The position numbers and the translations under genes are program-made. Of a stretch of DNA of 64,000 bases, positions 10,700 to 23,571 are shown one piece after another. This DNA is from Physcomitrium patens. Its lineage: Eukaryota > Streptophyta > Bryopsida > Funariales > Funariaceae. Under the pieces are notes generated by a model. The model was not told the origin of the DNA and searched no databases. It worked only from the letters and a program-made list of their open reading frames with translations. The stretch is taken from contig NC_037275.1 in assembly GCF_000002425.4 (NCBI RefSeq), positions 4,453,482 through 4,517,481 of the forward strand, in the 5' to 3' direction. Within the stretch, counting starts at the first letter, position 1. Each line of letters opens with the position of its first letter.

Positions 10700-12325
10700 A
10701 TTATTTTGAAATATTAAAAATTCATGTCCACTAATTGGCTAAAACTTTTCTTATACAAACTTTCTAAAACTTTTAAAAAAAAGAACAATTTATATAGGGA
10801 TTTTCTTATAAGAATTAAAGGCATTGAATTTCAATAACAATTTCCATAGAAAGAGTGAATTCATTGTTATGTTCTTGTTTCCTTTGCCAATAGTTGTTGT
10901 GGTTCTGAAGTAGAAGGTGGTTGTATTTCTTTTTGCATTCAAAGCCAAATTTGTCTTACACAACCAGAGTCTTACAAAATCAGCATACAATCAAGAATCT
11001 ATGGAAAGGCTTTGGAAACATTTGGATTAGAGATGTAATTAATTCCATCTTAAAAGTACATGGCTTCTTAATTTATTTTTAAAATTATTAAGCATGCAAT
11101 GAAATGCTATAAAACAAATAAATAATAATTGCTACATATTTTCTACACCAAGATTTCAATGGTTCAGAAGAAGATCTAGAAAATGAACTCAATTACGGCA
11201 TATTAGGTGATATATCCGATATTTTTCACGCGTACAAGTCTGTTGATGCAATGCTTCAACTAGAGTTATCTTTTAAAATGCAGCTATTAAATTCGCGGTG
11301 TATTTAAGTTATTTTGGTGTATTAACAAAGATAACTTGCAACATGTCCCTCGATTTTGGAAGAGAAAATCAACATTTAGAGTGAATTCGTTCACCAGTAG
11401 GTATTTACACTCATCTCATGCATTTGGAAACGTAAAAAGTAAACCTCTGATACTAAGAAGAATTGTAATAGACGATACGCGTAAAAATGTAATGGACCAC
11501 GCTGTAGATTGTTTTCCAAACTCTCACGACATTAAGGAATTCGTCATCAACACATGTGATTCTAGAAATGGTGGAAGACTAGCAAATATAGACTGCAGAC
11601 AGTCTGCGTGCGGATAATATTTTCATAGAGATTCTGTGAAGGATGGGATAGTGTGGCAAACGATGTCAAGTTCTATGTACAAGAGTGGCTTGGTTGGCCG
11701 TCTGACAATCAATGAGCGGATGAAAGATAAGACCACCTCGCTTGCATTCACAGAAGATTCATGCACATGGTGCATTACATCTGCTGAACACTCTGGCAGA
11801 AATGGCACATGTTGCCGTTTAGCAAAGTATGAAAATCACACGGTTTCGCTGTGTGAATGCTCAGCCACATAACTCTGCTAATTAGAATCAGTATTATCTA
11901 CGAGCACTTTGGCATAAGTGTAGACATTTCTCCCTAATCAGAGTGTTCTTCACCATCAGTTGCTTTTACTATAGCATGTGCACATACTATGGAGGAGATT
12001 GTTATCGAATTAAAAATTTACAATTGACCTTTCAGCAATCACTGAAGGTATGAGGGTGCTTGAAGAATATCAGTGCTCAGCAGATGCAACTTCTGGTGAA
12101 CAAAGGAGTGCACTGAATTTCGAAGCGGTGATAGATTCAGAAAACACCTAGAAACATATTTCAAGCACCAGAAAGGACGATTTGATAGTTTCAGAGCGGT
12201 TCTCTGATTAGAGAATTACCGTGGTCATGAAACGGGGTTGTTTGCAATTTTCGCCACCAAGCAGCAATTCTGGCTGCAAAAAATCTCCAAAACACAATGC
12301 TCAAAATTAGAGTGCTAATTGGAGG
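10700..12325 (-). other. 3' flank and probable 3' UTR of the shugoshin gene
   Basis: GC rises sharply at about 11150 to gene-like levels and stays so up to the shugoshin stop codon at 12326. Small frames on both strands (11336-11617 plus, 11623-11808 minus) resemble nothing I know and have no neighbouring exon signals. The region probably contains a long 3' UTR or downstream transcribed DNA. Confidence 0.4.
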
Positions 12326-14987
12326 TCAGTTAGGTCTCCGCATCTTAGTGATTAAGGAAGGCTCCTTGTACGAAACCACCCCAACGGATGCTCGTCTTGA
12401 AGGTCGCCCCCCAACGGACGTTCTTGACGGAGGTTGCAATTGATCTGATTCTATGTGTTTAGAGGGAGACGACCCCCTTGTTCTACTTAAGGAAGATCTC
12501 GAGGCTGGAAGTGAATGCGTATGTTGGACTGGGGAAGTGGATCCAGGCGTACTAGGTTGCGAAGAAGCTTTCCTCTGCGGCGTTGCAAATCAATCATTAT
12601 AAACCACCACATTACCAAGTACCAAATTACCAAGTGTTTGTCATGTGGTGGGCTTAACTAAGATAATCTGGAAATACTGGAGTCTTCACACATACCTGTA
12701 ATGCCACTTGAATTTCACTCCTGTTGCGAGGGGTTGTAGGTTGAGAAGCCGATCTTCGTTGAGGAGTGTTGGGCCGCGCTGGTGGGGGATTCTTTTCGCA
12801 ATGGTTCTTACTGACCTTAACTGAAAGTCTCGGTTCAGAGGAGTGAGTTACTCTGGCTTCGTTACATTCACTGGTGGAGGTTATCTCGCCAGCTCTTTGA
12901 CCTTCGCTAAAAGATTCATAGTTTGCAGAACTCTCCCTCTCCACAACCTCGCTAGACAAAGATTCCAAGCATGGGTTGCCTCGAGGGAGACGAGAAGTAC
13001 TGTTGCTCGATGATAGAGCCTCAGATTCCTCGACTTCTTGCATTGGCTCCAAGTTATAGAGATGGCCGTACCGGTTGTTATACCGCTTGGTTGTGCACGC
13101 AGGAACTGGAGCATTGAAATAAGGCACTGTGAGCACATCATAGATTTGGTCTCTACGAATGAGGAAGTAAATACTAAGTCAGCGTATCGGCGAGCTAGGC
13201 TGCAACCTCTGAGAGACCAATTTCAAGGACGCTATGAAGTTTCACTTCTGGTAAAGGCAACTATCGCGCATATGACCTCATAAAAATAACGCGCTAGAAG
13301 ATACTGCAGTGTAAGGGCGTAAGAGCCGCAAAAACCCTTCCGAGAATGTCAGGATGTGATTATCATTCATCATGACCTGATGCACATTGGATCAAGACAT
13401 TGCACAAACAGAGATTAGATGGGAGACTCTAGAGCGTGATGGGACATTACCTATAATGGGCACAGACGCGCAATCGTGTTGCCTAATCTTTAACTTCACA
13501 GAGGTATCTTTCTGAGGCAGTGTACCCGCTTTCTGACGCACCCCACCTCTGCAAAAATATGTAAAACATTGTGAATCTTTGTTCCACATAAGTACGAGAA
13601 GGCTATCACAAGATCAATAGCACATGCCAGCGGAAGAAAAGAGTTCTCCGGGAGATGCAGTCAGATGACACTAGCAATCTTACAAAGAATGGAATCCAAT
13701 GTTTCTACGGAAGTTTAGGTACTAGCACTCATTATGGAATCCACTAGAACTCGTTTCCAGTCCATCGGCACCACAGAAAGTACAGGATGTGAGGAGAACA
13801 CTACAATTAATCGACTGGCGATGCTTCTCATATTACCACTATGTGTTTCTGAAATACTATTACCTTGTTGTAACTGCAGAGGTGTCAAGGCTGCTCATAG
13901 AATGTGTATTTGTTGATGGATTCCAGATGTCTGTCTCAAGTCCCACTGCGATTGATCACGTTCATATATAAAAAAACCAATTACAACTTTTCGAATGAAA
14001 TACGAAAATAACTTGCATAACGGAAAGGCACAAATGTCGGGAGAAGATCAGTGACGCTCCAGCAAAAGCAATCACCTCCTAATGTCATTGAGTGCCTTCG
14101 TGCAGAGGAATTACGTGTTCGCCTTACGACGGTCGGTGGCACCCCGTCGGAATTCAACGGTTCATGGGAAGCCTGGAAGACACAAAGTTCATCAGCTTCT
14201 ATATCGAAACATTCGAGTACTGCTTGGCACATATTGTCGAGTCACTTGAGATGATCGGATAAACTAATAGTAAAGTCCCTTGTCTGTAATTCACGAGGCT
14301 GATGAAACATACACCACTAATATTACAAACAAATTTCAGGATACAAGCTAGGTAATCAAGAAAACACCGCGATCATTCTGACATTATTTACCTTCTCCTT
14401 CTCTTCGCACACCCGCCTCAGCTGTTCTTGAGCCTCTGCAAGTCTCGTCTGGTTGAGAGCCGAAAAGCTTAGTATCCATGATACTCGGCAAAGATCACTC
14501 TCTTCAGAATTGATAACGACTATAATGTAGTGAGCATCTGAGGTTGTCTCGTACTACTGATGTCATTATAATAAAACCACTCAGCCTACAGATGTAAGAA
14601 CAAAACAGTGGATAGTCTCATTGTTTTGAAATGAATTATCCTCGGAATCGAAAGCAAGTGAATGAAGCACTCGGTTCAATACCTGCAGCTCGCTCTCATT
14701 AACTTTGTACACAATGGTCATTTGTGTATACTCATGGTGTAACATTTTCAGCTGTTAACGAGGTAAAAGGTCAAGCCCAGATCAAACATGGTCGAGAAGG
14801 TAAACTGGGAGCATATAGCAGTAAGACAATGCATGAAAGCACAGGACAGTATTGGATGGTTGATTAGGATGGGCGCTTACTTGCTCGCGCACAGTGCTGA
14901 GCTCCTGCCATACAGCCAAACAGCAAAAGAAACACATGGAGAAATTCTACTGTCATTTAAATCCAAAAAACTTCTCTCCCTCTCTCC

Positions 14988-15034
<47 letters not shown>

Positions 15035-16134
15035 AGACGTAAGAGGGGAGGTAAAAGCAATTTAATCCAAACTAGAAGGGTTCAGCTCACAGAGCCAATG
15101 AGGGCCAGTATAGGTAAGGTGCGTTGTCATGGAAGATGTAACATACTGTCTTTGTCCTTAGTCTGTCTTACGAGAGAGGTCATGAGGTAATAGAATTTGA
15201 CACGGAGCTGACTAAAGTACACATCACACCCATTTGGACGGTGCAGTTGCGAATAAGGGGGGTGATTGCTACGGGAGGCACAATTACGAGAACAAAGTTT
15301 GGAAACCAACCTTGGAGAGACGAGTGTTGAAACCGATAATATCCTCATTTTGCTGAGATCGCTTGTAGATATTAGCGTAAAAATCTCGTTGCATCTTGTG
15401 CATAAAGGACTTTTGGGATTCTATCTCGTGTCTGAGGAGATTGATTAAGTTTTCCAACACAGCACATCATATTAATTTCTGCATAGCATCAACCATATAA
15501 AGACGTTTGGTAATGAACAACTAACGAAGTAGTCTAATGAGATTGGAGAAGTACGCTAAAAACTATCAATTATGCACTCCAAATTATATTTGCTCTTTAA
15601 AATTAGCACGTGTCCACTACGAAGTAACTACAGCCGACATTAGAATGTGTGTGCCTCAATCGAAGTAAATTTCAATTGAGACAATAGCACGAGTTTAACA
15701 AGCCTAGAAGATTTGGTAGGATACTCTTTTTCCGCAATAACTAGATCCTTCTCGATGTTGATCTGCTCAAGCCTCTTGATCTCCTGCTCGCAATCGAGTT
15801 CAGGATTAGTTCCAGCACCACGGACAGACCCACGGTGAGCCTTTCCAACCACACGCCCGTAAAATCGACATGTGTTAAGATATAAATTTTATCACTACTA
15901 ATTCTATGTATTCAGAACGGGGAGCATGCAATGGCTTGATGTTCAATCCCGAGAAACGAGGAAACAGAGAATCACCTGTTGGAGCTGCAATTCAGTGGAG
16001 CCGCAAGTATTTTTAACAAGATCATTCTCGTTAGACCAGCTACCGCCATTGATGAGGTTAGTAATATTGGACAGACGGCGCCTATGAGACGACGCTGTTC
16101 CCAACGTCTGCCTTCCCGTCCTTTCCCCAACCAT
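12326..16134 (-). CDS. SGO: shugoshin, centromeric cohesin protector
   Basis: Ten coding exons join into 454 codons (453 residues): 16134-15976, 15783-15725, 15431-15311, 14904-14881, 14751-14683, 14448-14392, 14172-14076, 13546-13451, 13126-12696, 12574-12326. Every junction is GT-AG and the phases agree. Shugoshin recruits PP2A and shields centromeric cohesin from separase. N-terminus: RRRLSNITNL (residues 18-27), like the RRKLGDITN motif of plant shugoshins. About 36-180 is coiled coil built from small exons (ELQLQQ, IKRLEQINIEKDLVIAEKE, LKMLHHEYTQ, LAEAQEQLRRVCEEKE). The middle is Ser/Pro-rich. The C-terminal basic box GRPSRRASVGVVSYKEPSL plus KMRR is the family signature. The start ATG at 16134 is the first in an exon beginning at 16155; an upstream in-frame start in an unseen exon cannot be excluded. 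The length is normal for plants. Confidence 0.9.
14881..14904 (-). other. SGO: 24-bp micro-exon of shugoshin
   Basis: Exon four is only 24 bp (ELSTVREQ), with a TGGCAG acceptor behind a T-rich tract and a GTAAGC donor. It continues the coiled coil in phase 0 on both sides, so skipping it would keep the frame and shorten the coil by eight residues. Confidence 0.7.
14972..15029. repeat. (CT)n microsatellite in shugoshin intron
   Basis: CTCTCCCTCTCTC followed by about 15 pure CT units, in the intron between exons three and four. On the transcribed (minus) strand it is a GA tract. Confidence 0.95.
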
Positions 16135-17700
16135 TACTTCCTCAAACGTTAACAACTGTATGAGATAAGATTAATACACACTGAAATGTTGACTCCTACG
16201 ATGCGCAAGGAGTTCAGGCTTCTCCTGCACTCATTGATAGAAAACTTTGAGTACCTGTCGTGGAAGGAATTCTCTCTTTAATCTGGTGTCAATGTACAGT
16301 GGACCAGCAGGACGTCTACAGTGACAATTTGGGAGGTTCTAGATACTGGAATAGGCCAGGGAACAAAGGGCGACAATCAAATCCGCAACGTACATTGAAC
16401 GAATAGGAAATTCTACGGAAACTCGATAAGAGTATATGTCCCACTAACAGCGGAACGAATGTAAAATTAACGTCACAGAAACACGGATACAAAGCTAGTT
16501 CAGGGGGACATTCTTATTGATGAGGTATTTTCGACGTTCATGCTGCAAATCTCGGACAGAGTGAAGCGTGCTAGTTCCTGTAGATCGGAAAACCCGAGTT
16601 ACTGAGCGGAGGTTGTCCTAGAGAATCTATTTTCTGTTGAATACCTTTTCGGTAAGGAGACGACGACATTCAGAAATCATTACCGAGGTGAACCAAGACA
16701 CACGAGCACTTTCTTGAATTAGCACCAGCCAATGTGTGCAAGCAGTCATTGGCATTTCCTCTAAGGGATAGAAAACCCGATAGCAACTACATGTGCCTGG
16801 TAGGGATCCAATTGAAGGTTTAATCAATTTGGCAGTTGCCCCGCCAATGATTCGAACCTTCCCATAATGTTAGTTATTTTTAAGCGTTGTCATACAAAAC
16901 TACTGCCTCTCTCCAAACCAAAGTTTCTACGCCACAAACTATCCACGCAAGATCCGGACATGGAGATTCGATAAAGAAATCGCCAAGTGTATCCGCAGGG
17001 ATGCTCAGGCAGGTCCGACTCAGCCAAGAGAAAATGACCCTAGCTCTTTGACTCACTCCTAAACCTCTCAACCGCAGCACAGCGAACACAAACCTCAAAA
17101 TTACCCGAAACCAAAACTGCTCCCTACAATGCTCCCCCCCAGGCACAAAAAAGAAAGGAAGAAAGGAAGGAAACAGACTCTACTACCGAAGGCGCGCCTG
17201 CTCGTTCGCCTACAAATTTGAAGTAAACCAGCTTCTGACACCGATTTCGGGTGCTGAAGGACTCAACGACCTCAACGGAATGCGCTCGCCTTCGAAAAGG
17301 CTCAAAACTCGTCAAAAAAATCCTGCGAGGTAGCTCTACGATATGAAAAACCGAACCGAAGCAACAACGGTGTCTTCGATCTCGAGCCGGCACGACAATC
17401 AAAGCAAAGGGCTGGAGGTAGAAGAAAAATCGACAACGCAAACAGACATGAGAGTGAGGTCTGGAGCGGAGCAAGGCCACATGAAGGGAGGCTCGGGGAG
17501 GCTCAGCCCAAGTCGGGGACCAACGGCTCTACGAGGCTACCGTTTCCCATTCTAATTCTGGACCCGAGGCAAGGTCGTGAACTAGGTCCGGAATTCCGAC
17601 CCTGCCGTTCGAATACTCCTAGTTTAGTGGCGTTCCCTGGACACGGCCCTTAATAAAAAGCCTACTACCTCGCGTTCTATTCCTTTGAGAACGTGTTCCC
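16135..17700 (-). other. SGO: 5' leader and promoter region of shugoshin
   Basis: The first coding exon begins at 16155 after a TCATACAG acceptor, so at least one upstream non-coding exon exists. GC stays gene-like to about 17700 and then falls. The open frames 17124-17480 and 16880-17146 (minus) are Phe/Leu/Arg-rich, show no family features and are most likely leader sequence. I could not define the upstream exon or the transcription start. Confidence 0.45.
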
Positions 17701-17960
17701 TGAGCTGTCATTGGAATCTCATGTCTCTCAATCCCCAGTTAATAAATGGGTGAGTACAGGTATAGAAAATGATCAACTGTCTTTTGGGGATTTGCCAGGA
17801 AATGTAGCATGGGTCCAGTTCAATGTCAGCTAACAAAGGCCAAAAGCCATTGGAGCAACTCTTAATTGAACTCCTACACAAACGATGGTCATGGCATGGA
17901 CACTTAATAATAATTAAGAACCGGCATTTATGGGGATTAGTGATAATTGTGCAACTAATT

Positions 17961-17987
17961 GTGTGTGTGTGTGTGTGTGTGGGGGGG
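17961..17987. repeat. (GT)10 followed by G7
   Basis: Ten pure GT units run into GGGGGGG at the edge between the shugoshin island and AT-rich DNA. Confidence 0.95.
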
Positions 17988-18686
17988 TATTTACTTCATT
18001 GCAAAAGACAGAAGCACATAACAACATCAATTCTAAAAGATTGTATGATCATTTAGATTTTACTTCGAAATTTATTTTAAGAAATTAATAATCCAATTAC
18101 CATCAAAAACCTTGATTGAGTTACTTGCAAATATAGTTTTTGAATTCGTTAAATGAATAACGAAATTTACATGAACATGTTGTAAATATGAGGATAGTTA
18201 AAACAGTTGATTGCTAGATTGATATTTGTATTTTTTAGTTGATTTCACTCAACTTTGTCTTTAAATGTTACATGTAAATATGTAAGTTTGTGATGAATAA
18301 TTCATCATCTGTGACATCTTTATCTAAACATTTATTGACTTATAAAACTTCAAAAAGTTTATTTAAAATTTTATTTGGCATTTAAAATTTATACACATAG
18401 ATCAAAGATTGCATGAAAAAAAATTAAAGAATAAAAACATAACTACATAGTAGTATGTTGATAGATTACCAATGTGTTTTTTGTAACATGTTTATTTCTA
18501 ATTAATAACATTTACTTATCAGCTAAATATATAAGAGTATTTATAATTTTTCACCATTTATCTAATAATTCAAATGTTTATTTTGATGTGTTATAAAAAA
18601 ATTATACTTACATGTTAGAATAAATTTTGAATGATTTAATAAATTAACATCTGATGGTAAATACTTAATGAACCTCCATTTTGATA
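17988..18686. other. AT-rich intergenic DNA
   Basis: No gene, RNA or transposon domain seen. Confidence 0.6.
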
Positions 18687-18976
18687 TTTTGCAGTTGTTA
18701 CAATTGAAAACAATCTCCAAACATATCCATCAATGTAACAACAATTTTGCAGTTGTTACAATTGAAAACAATCTCCAAACATATCCATCAATGTAACAAC
18801 AATTTTGCAGTTGTTACAATTGAAAACAATCTCCAAACATATCCATCAATGTAACAACAATTTTGCAGTTGTTACAATTGAAAACAATCTCCAAACATAT
18901 CCATCAATGTAACAACAATTTTGCAGTTGTTACAATTGAAAACAATCTCCAAACATATCCATCAATGTAACAACAA
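18687..18976. repeat. five identical 58-bp tandem repeats
   Basis: Copies start at 18687, 18745, 18803, 18861 and 18919 and I see no difference among them. Each begins TTTTGCAGTTGTTACAATTG and ends CAATGTAACAACAA. Each of the four internal junctions forms an inverted repeat, TGTAACAAC and GTTGTTACA around a 9-base spacer (AATTTTGCA). No open frame runs through it. Confidence 0.95.
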
Positions 18977-20250
18977 TGTATAAATCATGTTATAACACTA
19001 TCCATGATATATGCTATTGAATAGGCACTACTACAACTTTTATATGTATTTCACTTATTGCAATGAAGGTGTTCTTGTAAAAAGATGTATAAAGGGAATA
19101 ACCAATATTAGTAGACTTCATTTTAAAAGTTTAAAGAACAACTTAATCCTTAACTTGGAATACTAAAAACAAAAGGTATAAGTATTATCTGTTCTATTAA
19201 TAGTATCATTAAAATCTAACAAAAGCCATATTTAAAACTATACAAGCTCTACAACCTCTCTAATCTGTACCATCTGATTTATTTCTTAAAATTTCTTTAA
19301 TCCCATAATTCAATCTAGAGATCAGTCTTCAATAATCTATATAATAATAAGAGTTTTTAAAAGTGGAAGGAATATTATACAATAAAAAAAATCACCAATA
19401 AACACTCTCATTCTTCAATAATTTGCATTAGTTCAAAATATACAAACTATCTTGTAGTAAAGCAAATTAAAATTTGTAATTATTACTTAGTCTTTGTATA
19501 TCATGCCTATAAGCTATAAGTTTAAGACACTTAAAATTAAAATTTTATTTATTCTTTAATATTCTCACAATGTTCTATATATGCATATATATATTATATA
19601 GTACTAATAAATTGTTAATATTTTTTAATATAAAAAATATTTTTATAGAAGTATAAAACTTATACAAATGTTAAATTTTAAAAAATTGAAGATATTAATT
19701 GTTATTAGTCACAATGTACTAAGATGTCTATATGTTCTTTAAAATTACCATTAATATCAAAAATAAAGATTTTAATCCAAAATGATAATATGTAAAGCAA
19801 TAATCATGTTACTTGTTGTTGTATTGAAACATGCCTATTGGATAAAAGAGAGAAGAAAAAATTATATTATAGAAGATCTTATTTCAAAACATAATAGCAA
19901 TTTACCTTGGAAATATAAATAATAGTCAAAGGAGTAGTAAAATTAATAAGTACAAATGGTGTATTTTTATAAAATAGGCTTCTACTTTCCTTCTAAAGCT
20001 ATAAGCAAGATATAACAAGGTAGATTATCAAAATTAGCATAATAGGCATCTTAAGATAGAAATAAATAGTACATTTTGATAAAATTTACTTAGAATAACT
20101 AGACATTAATACTTAGAGAGGACCAATTATAATCTTAGATCAAAATCAGGCTCTAAGGTACAAAACCATACTCTTATGACAAATCCAAAGTTCTTTTGTT
20201 GATTGGAGAGCAAGATTAGAGAAAAAAAACATAATAGGATTTGATTGTAT
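18977..20250. other. AT-rich intergenic DNA
   Basis: No supported gene. Only simple AT-rich sequence, and many stops in all frames. Confidence 0.6.
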
Positions 20251-21070
20251 GTTGATTTTGAGTGATGTAGGCTAATATTAAAATTTTGAGAGCTTTTCAA
20301 AGTGAAAGGTGTTTTAAGTGGTTTGAGTTTTTGAGAAATAAAAGAGAGTTTATATGTTTTTAAATTCTATTAGCATTCTAGCATATTAACAGGTGAAAAT
20401 TTGTAGACTTGTACACCTATTTTTTTTAATTTTTTGTGAATTTGAACTCAATCTAACATTTAGATATAAGGTTATTAAAATCCAATCGGATTAGAATCTT
20501 GGAATTTAGATTTGGATTGAAAAGGTTTCTTTGATTTTGAGTCATATTTTGGTTGGCTTAACACAAATTTTTATGAGAGGGTTGTGAATTATTTTTTTAA
20601 AAAAATTTCTAAATTTTTGTGCAAATGAATAGTTCAATAAAGACTTATTGTTGTTGAAGTTGAACATGAAGGTTTGAGAAAGAAGATAGCTAACATCCAA
20701 GCAATTAAGGAGCTTTTTCTTCCAATTGGTAAGTTGGATTCTTCTTTTAATTGTTATGCTTGTTGTTAATTATTACATAGTAATGTTTGCAAAATATTTA
20801 AGAAAAATCAATGGTTTGATAAATAGTTATTGAGGTTTTAAGCCTACCTTAGGATAGGTTAAAGTTGGTTATATTTTGATTTGGATTTCATTAATATTTC
20901 ACTAGAATATTTTAGAATTTTATTAAAATTTATTTAGAATTTGTTAGGATTTTTTTAGGGATTTATTAAATTTTTAAAAGTTTATTTAGGATTTAGTTAG
21001 ATTTGTTTAAGGTTTAATTAGAGTTTCTTTAGAATTTCTTTATAACTTCTTTAGAATTTTATTTTTTTAG
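20250..21070 (+). repeat. dispersed repeat related to the element A spacer
   Basis: Shares ordered matches with the spacer of element A (about 3160-3920): a GAATTTGAACTCAATCTAAC-like start, GAGAAAGAAGATAGCTAACATCC, GGTAAG-TTGGATTC, TGCAAAATATTTAAG, then AATAGTTATTGAGGTTT and a tail of TTTAGGATT variants (about 20870-21060). The tail is more worn than in A. It may be a piece of a decayed element of that subfamily or an independent repeat family. Confidence 0.6.
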
Positions 21071-21088
21071 AATTTATATAACTTTTTT

Positions 21089-21130
<42 letters not shown>

Positions 21131-23000
21131 GATTTATTTTATAATATTTTTTTTAAGGATCCTTTACAATTTTTGCAGGAAATTTGTAAGCTTTCTTTAT
21201 TTTTTTAAAAGATTTCTATATAACTTCTTTATGAATTCTTTAGCATTACTTTAGGATTCTTTTTAATATTACTTATGATTTCTTTGATGTTTTTTTTAAT
21301 GAATTATATAATGATTCTTTTTATTATTATATTAAGATTCTTTATAATTTGATTGAGGTTTGACTATAATTATTAAGGTTAAATTAAGGTTTGTTTAAAA
21401 TTTTATTATGATTTTTAGATTCTTTATTTGATTCAAATACAATTTATCTTCCACGACTAGATTCTCAATGAAGTTTTTGGCTAGTTTTTATACAACACAA
21501 CATTGTTAAATTTTTTCTTCATAAGATTTACAAAAAATGTTTCTGTTGTAATATTTTTTATTTGTAGATTTTATAAGTCCGAATCCATTAGATAATCTAT
21601 ATTTTTTTGCTCAAGTATATGCTAAAAATATATGATTTTAATACAAAATATTTATGACATATTACTTTGAAGAATACAAAAAATATTTAATAGGCATTTC
21701 ACAAATATTGTAATGCCTATTAAATATTTTTAACTATTGAATAGATATAACTATTGAATAGATATTTAATAATGCCTATTAAATATTTAATATACATTCC
21801 AGAGTTGGTAATAATTACTCGAATTATTTGATTTTTATTACTATTTTTTTAAAATAATTACATTTAAATAAATTTACAAGTTTTTATTTTTATGTTTACA
21901 ACATAATAAATCCTAACCCTTAAAACATCTAAGAACCAACTAATTGTCTACAAAAAAATTCCACAATTAAAATAGTGAATTTTTAAGAATAGAAAATTTA
22001 TCTTTTAAATATAAGAATGTATTATAGTTATGTAATAGAATTTAGAAATGCAAGTTACATTTAGGTTTAAAATATCTACTATAGAATATAGTATCATTAT
22101 TATTTTTTAATAAATTAATTTCTATGAGAATAAAATATAACATAATTAGTATAAATCCTATATCAAAACAACCATGTTATATATTAATATTTTTTTATTT
22201 TTTGGATGGAATTTTGACTCAAAATTGCTTGTTGTTAATTCAAATAAGTCAATGAGTTGTCAATCTTCAAACAATACATTTTACTAGAAAAATTATTTAA
22301 GATTATTATTTTTTAATTCATTAATTGATCTTCAAATAAAAAGTTGATAACAAAAAAAATTACACAAAATATATTTTTTAAAATTTTTTATTGATTAACT
22401 ACATTTAAAACAAAATATACTACTAATTACATTTATAATATGTCAATATATAACAATAATCAACATTCTACAAGGATCAAACTCTTAAAGAAATGGATCC
22501 AATATAATAATAAAGTTGTTGCTAATTAATTTAAGCATTATAATTAAGTATTTAGATATTTTTTATTACTACAAATAGCTATTAAATTTTATTTTTAAAA
22601 TTAATTTAAATCTTGTAACAATGTAAATAAAATATATTTGTACTAACTTATTCTTGTGTTTCATGTTTGTTGTGGATTTTGTAAATAATTGCCACAACAA
22701 GAAAAAGAAATTAAATTGTAATACTTTAAAGATTTTAAAAATTAGTTTAAAAAATAAAAAGAAAAATCTAATTCAAACATGTGTTTAAAAACAATAATAT
22801 CTATTAATCACTGAGATGCAAGAGTCCTACAATGAAATTTTTGCTTTGTTTTTCAACTTAATACTACTACGTAATGTTACTATTATACATTGTGCATATG
22901 CTTGAATTACTTTCAATGAGAGATTGTACCTCAAATTAACAAAGAAGCAATTCTACAATAGAGACATCTCCTGTAATCCATAGTTACTACACGAGTGTGT
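21071..23000. other. AT-rich intergenic DNA with (TA)n
   Basis: A (TA)n run of about 36 bp lies at 21093-21128. Around 21690-21790 the words AATGCCTATTAAATATTT and its reverse complement recur, making a local imperfect inverted repeat. No gene seen. Confidence 0.6.
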
Positions 23001-23131
23001 ACAAATCCAACAAGACACCAGTTTTTGACTCCTTTCTATATTCTATCGTTCCTCATCACTTCATTGTTTTGTCTCTCTTTTATACGAAATCCTTCTTATA
23101 GTGTGTAACATGTCAGAGATTTCCATAGCAA

Positions 23132-23332
23132 TTAAGATAGGTTTACATTCACAAATAGACAGCGCATAAGGAAACCAGAGAAGACGATGATCTGTCGGAA
23201 AAGATCCGCAAGCTCATGCTCCCGCTGAGGTTCATGCTTCGGAGCTAGGAGATCATGACTAGGTGGGCACTCGGCACTGCGCTTCAACCTTTCCAAAACG
23301 ATGCTACTACTGGTGCTAGGCTTCACATAAAA
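23132..23332 (-). CDS. possible last exon of the 710-codon gene
   Basis: A 67-codon frame on the minus strand (starting FYVKPSTSSSIVLERLKRS, ending MRCLFVNVNLS) follows a pyrimidine-rich acceptor (CCTCCTCTTGAAG). A GTTTGT donor at about 23613 in the preceding ORF is in the same phase, so splicing would replace its last 13 residues with these. The composition looks protein-like, but the donor is weak. The unspliced ORF also ends cleanly, so this may be 3' UTR. Confidence 0.3.
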   Translation of the reverse strand, partial: FYVKPSTSSSIVLERLKRSAECPPSHDLLAPKHEPQREHELADLFRQIIVFSGFLMRCLFVNVNLS

Positions 23333-23571
23333 CTTCAAGAGGAGGAACACCACAGCTCACCGGAAATCTGTGGGGAGAGCGGCGTTTTGCCCCCGTTTGT
23401 TTCTAAGGTCAGGTGCTGAACCCACATGATCGAGGATGTGTACTAGTGCGAGCGTGAAAGACGACGACGATCGAAAACAATGAGAAACGCGAGGGGAGCA
23501 TAGATGGTTGTAGGAGCATGAATAAACGGCGTCGGGATCTGGTCCCAGATGAAGGTAGAAAGAGAGCAAGG

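Noticed and set aside
12881-13141. 86-codon frame overlapping shugoshin exon nine
   Set aside because: It is the shifted-frame shadow of the shugoshin exon 13126-12696.
17124-17480. 118-codon frame upstream of shugoshin
   Set aside because: Phe/Arg-rich without domain, in the leader region; more likely 5' UTR than an exon.
18687-18976. CRISPR array
   Set aside because: The repeats are contiguous with no variable spacers, and the DNA is eukaryotic.
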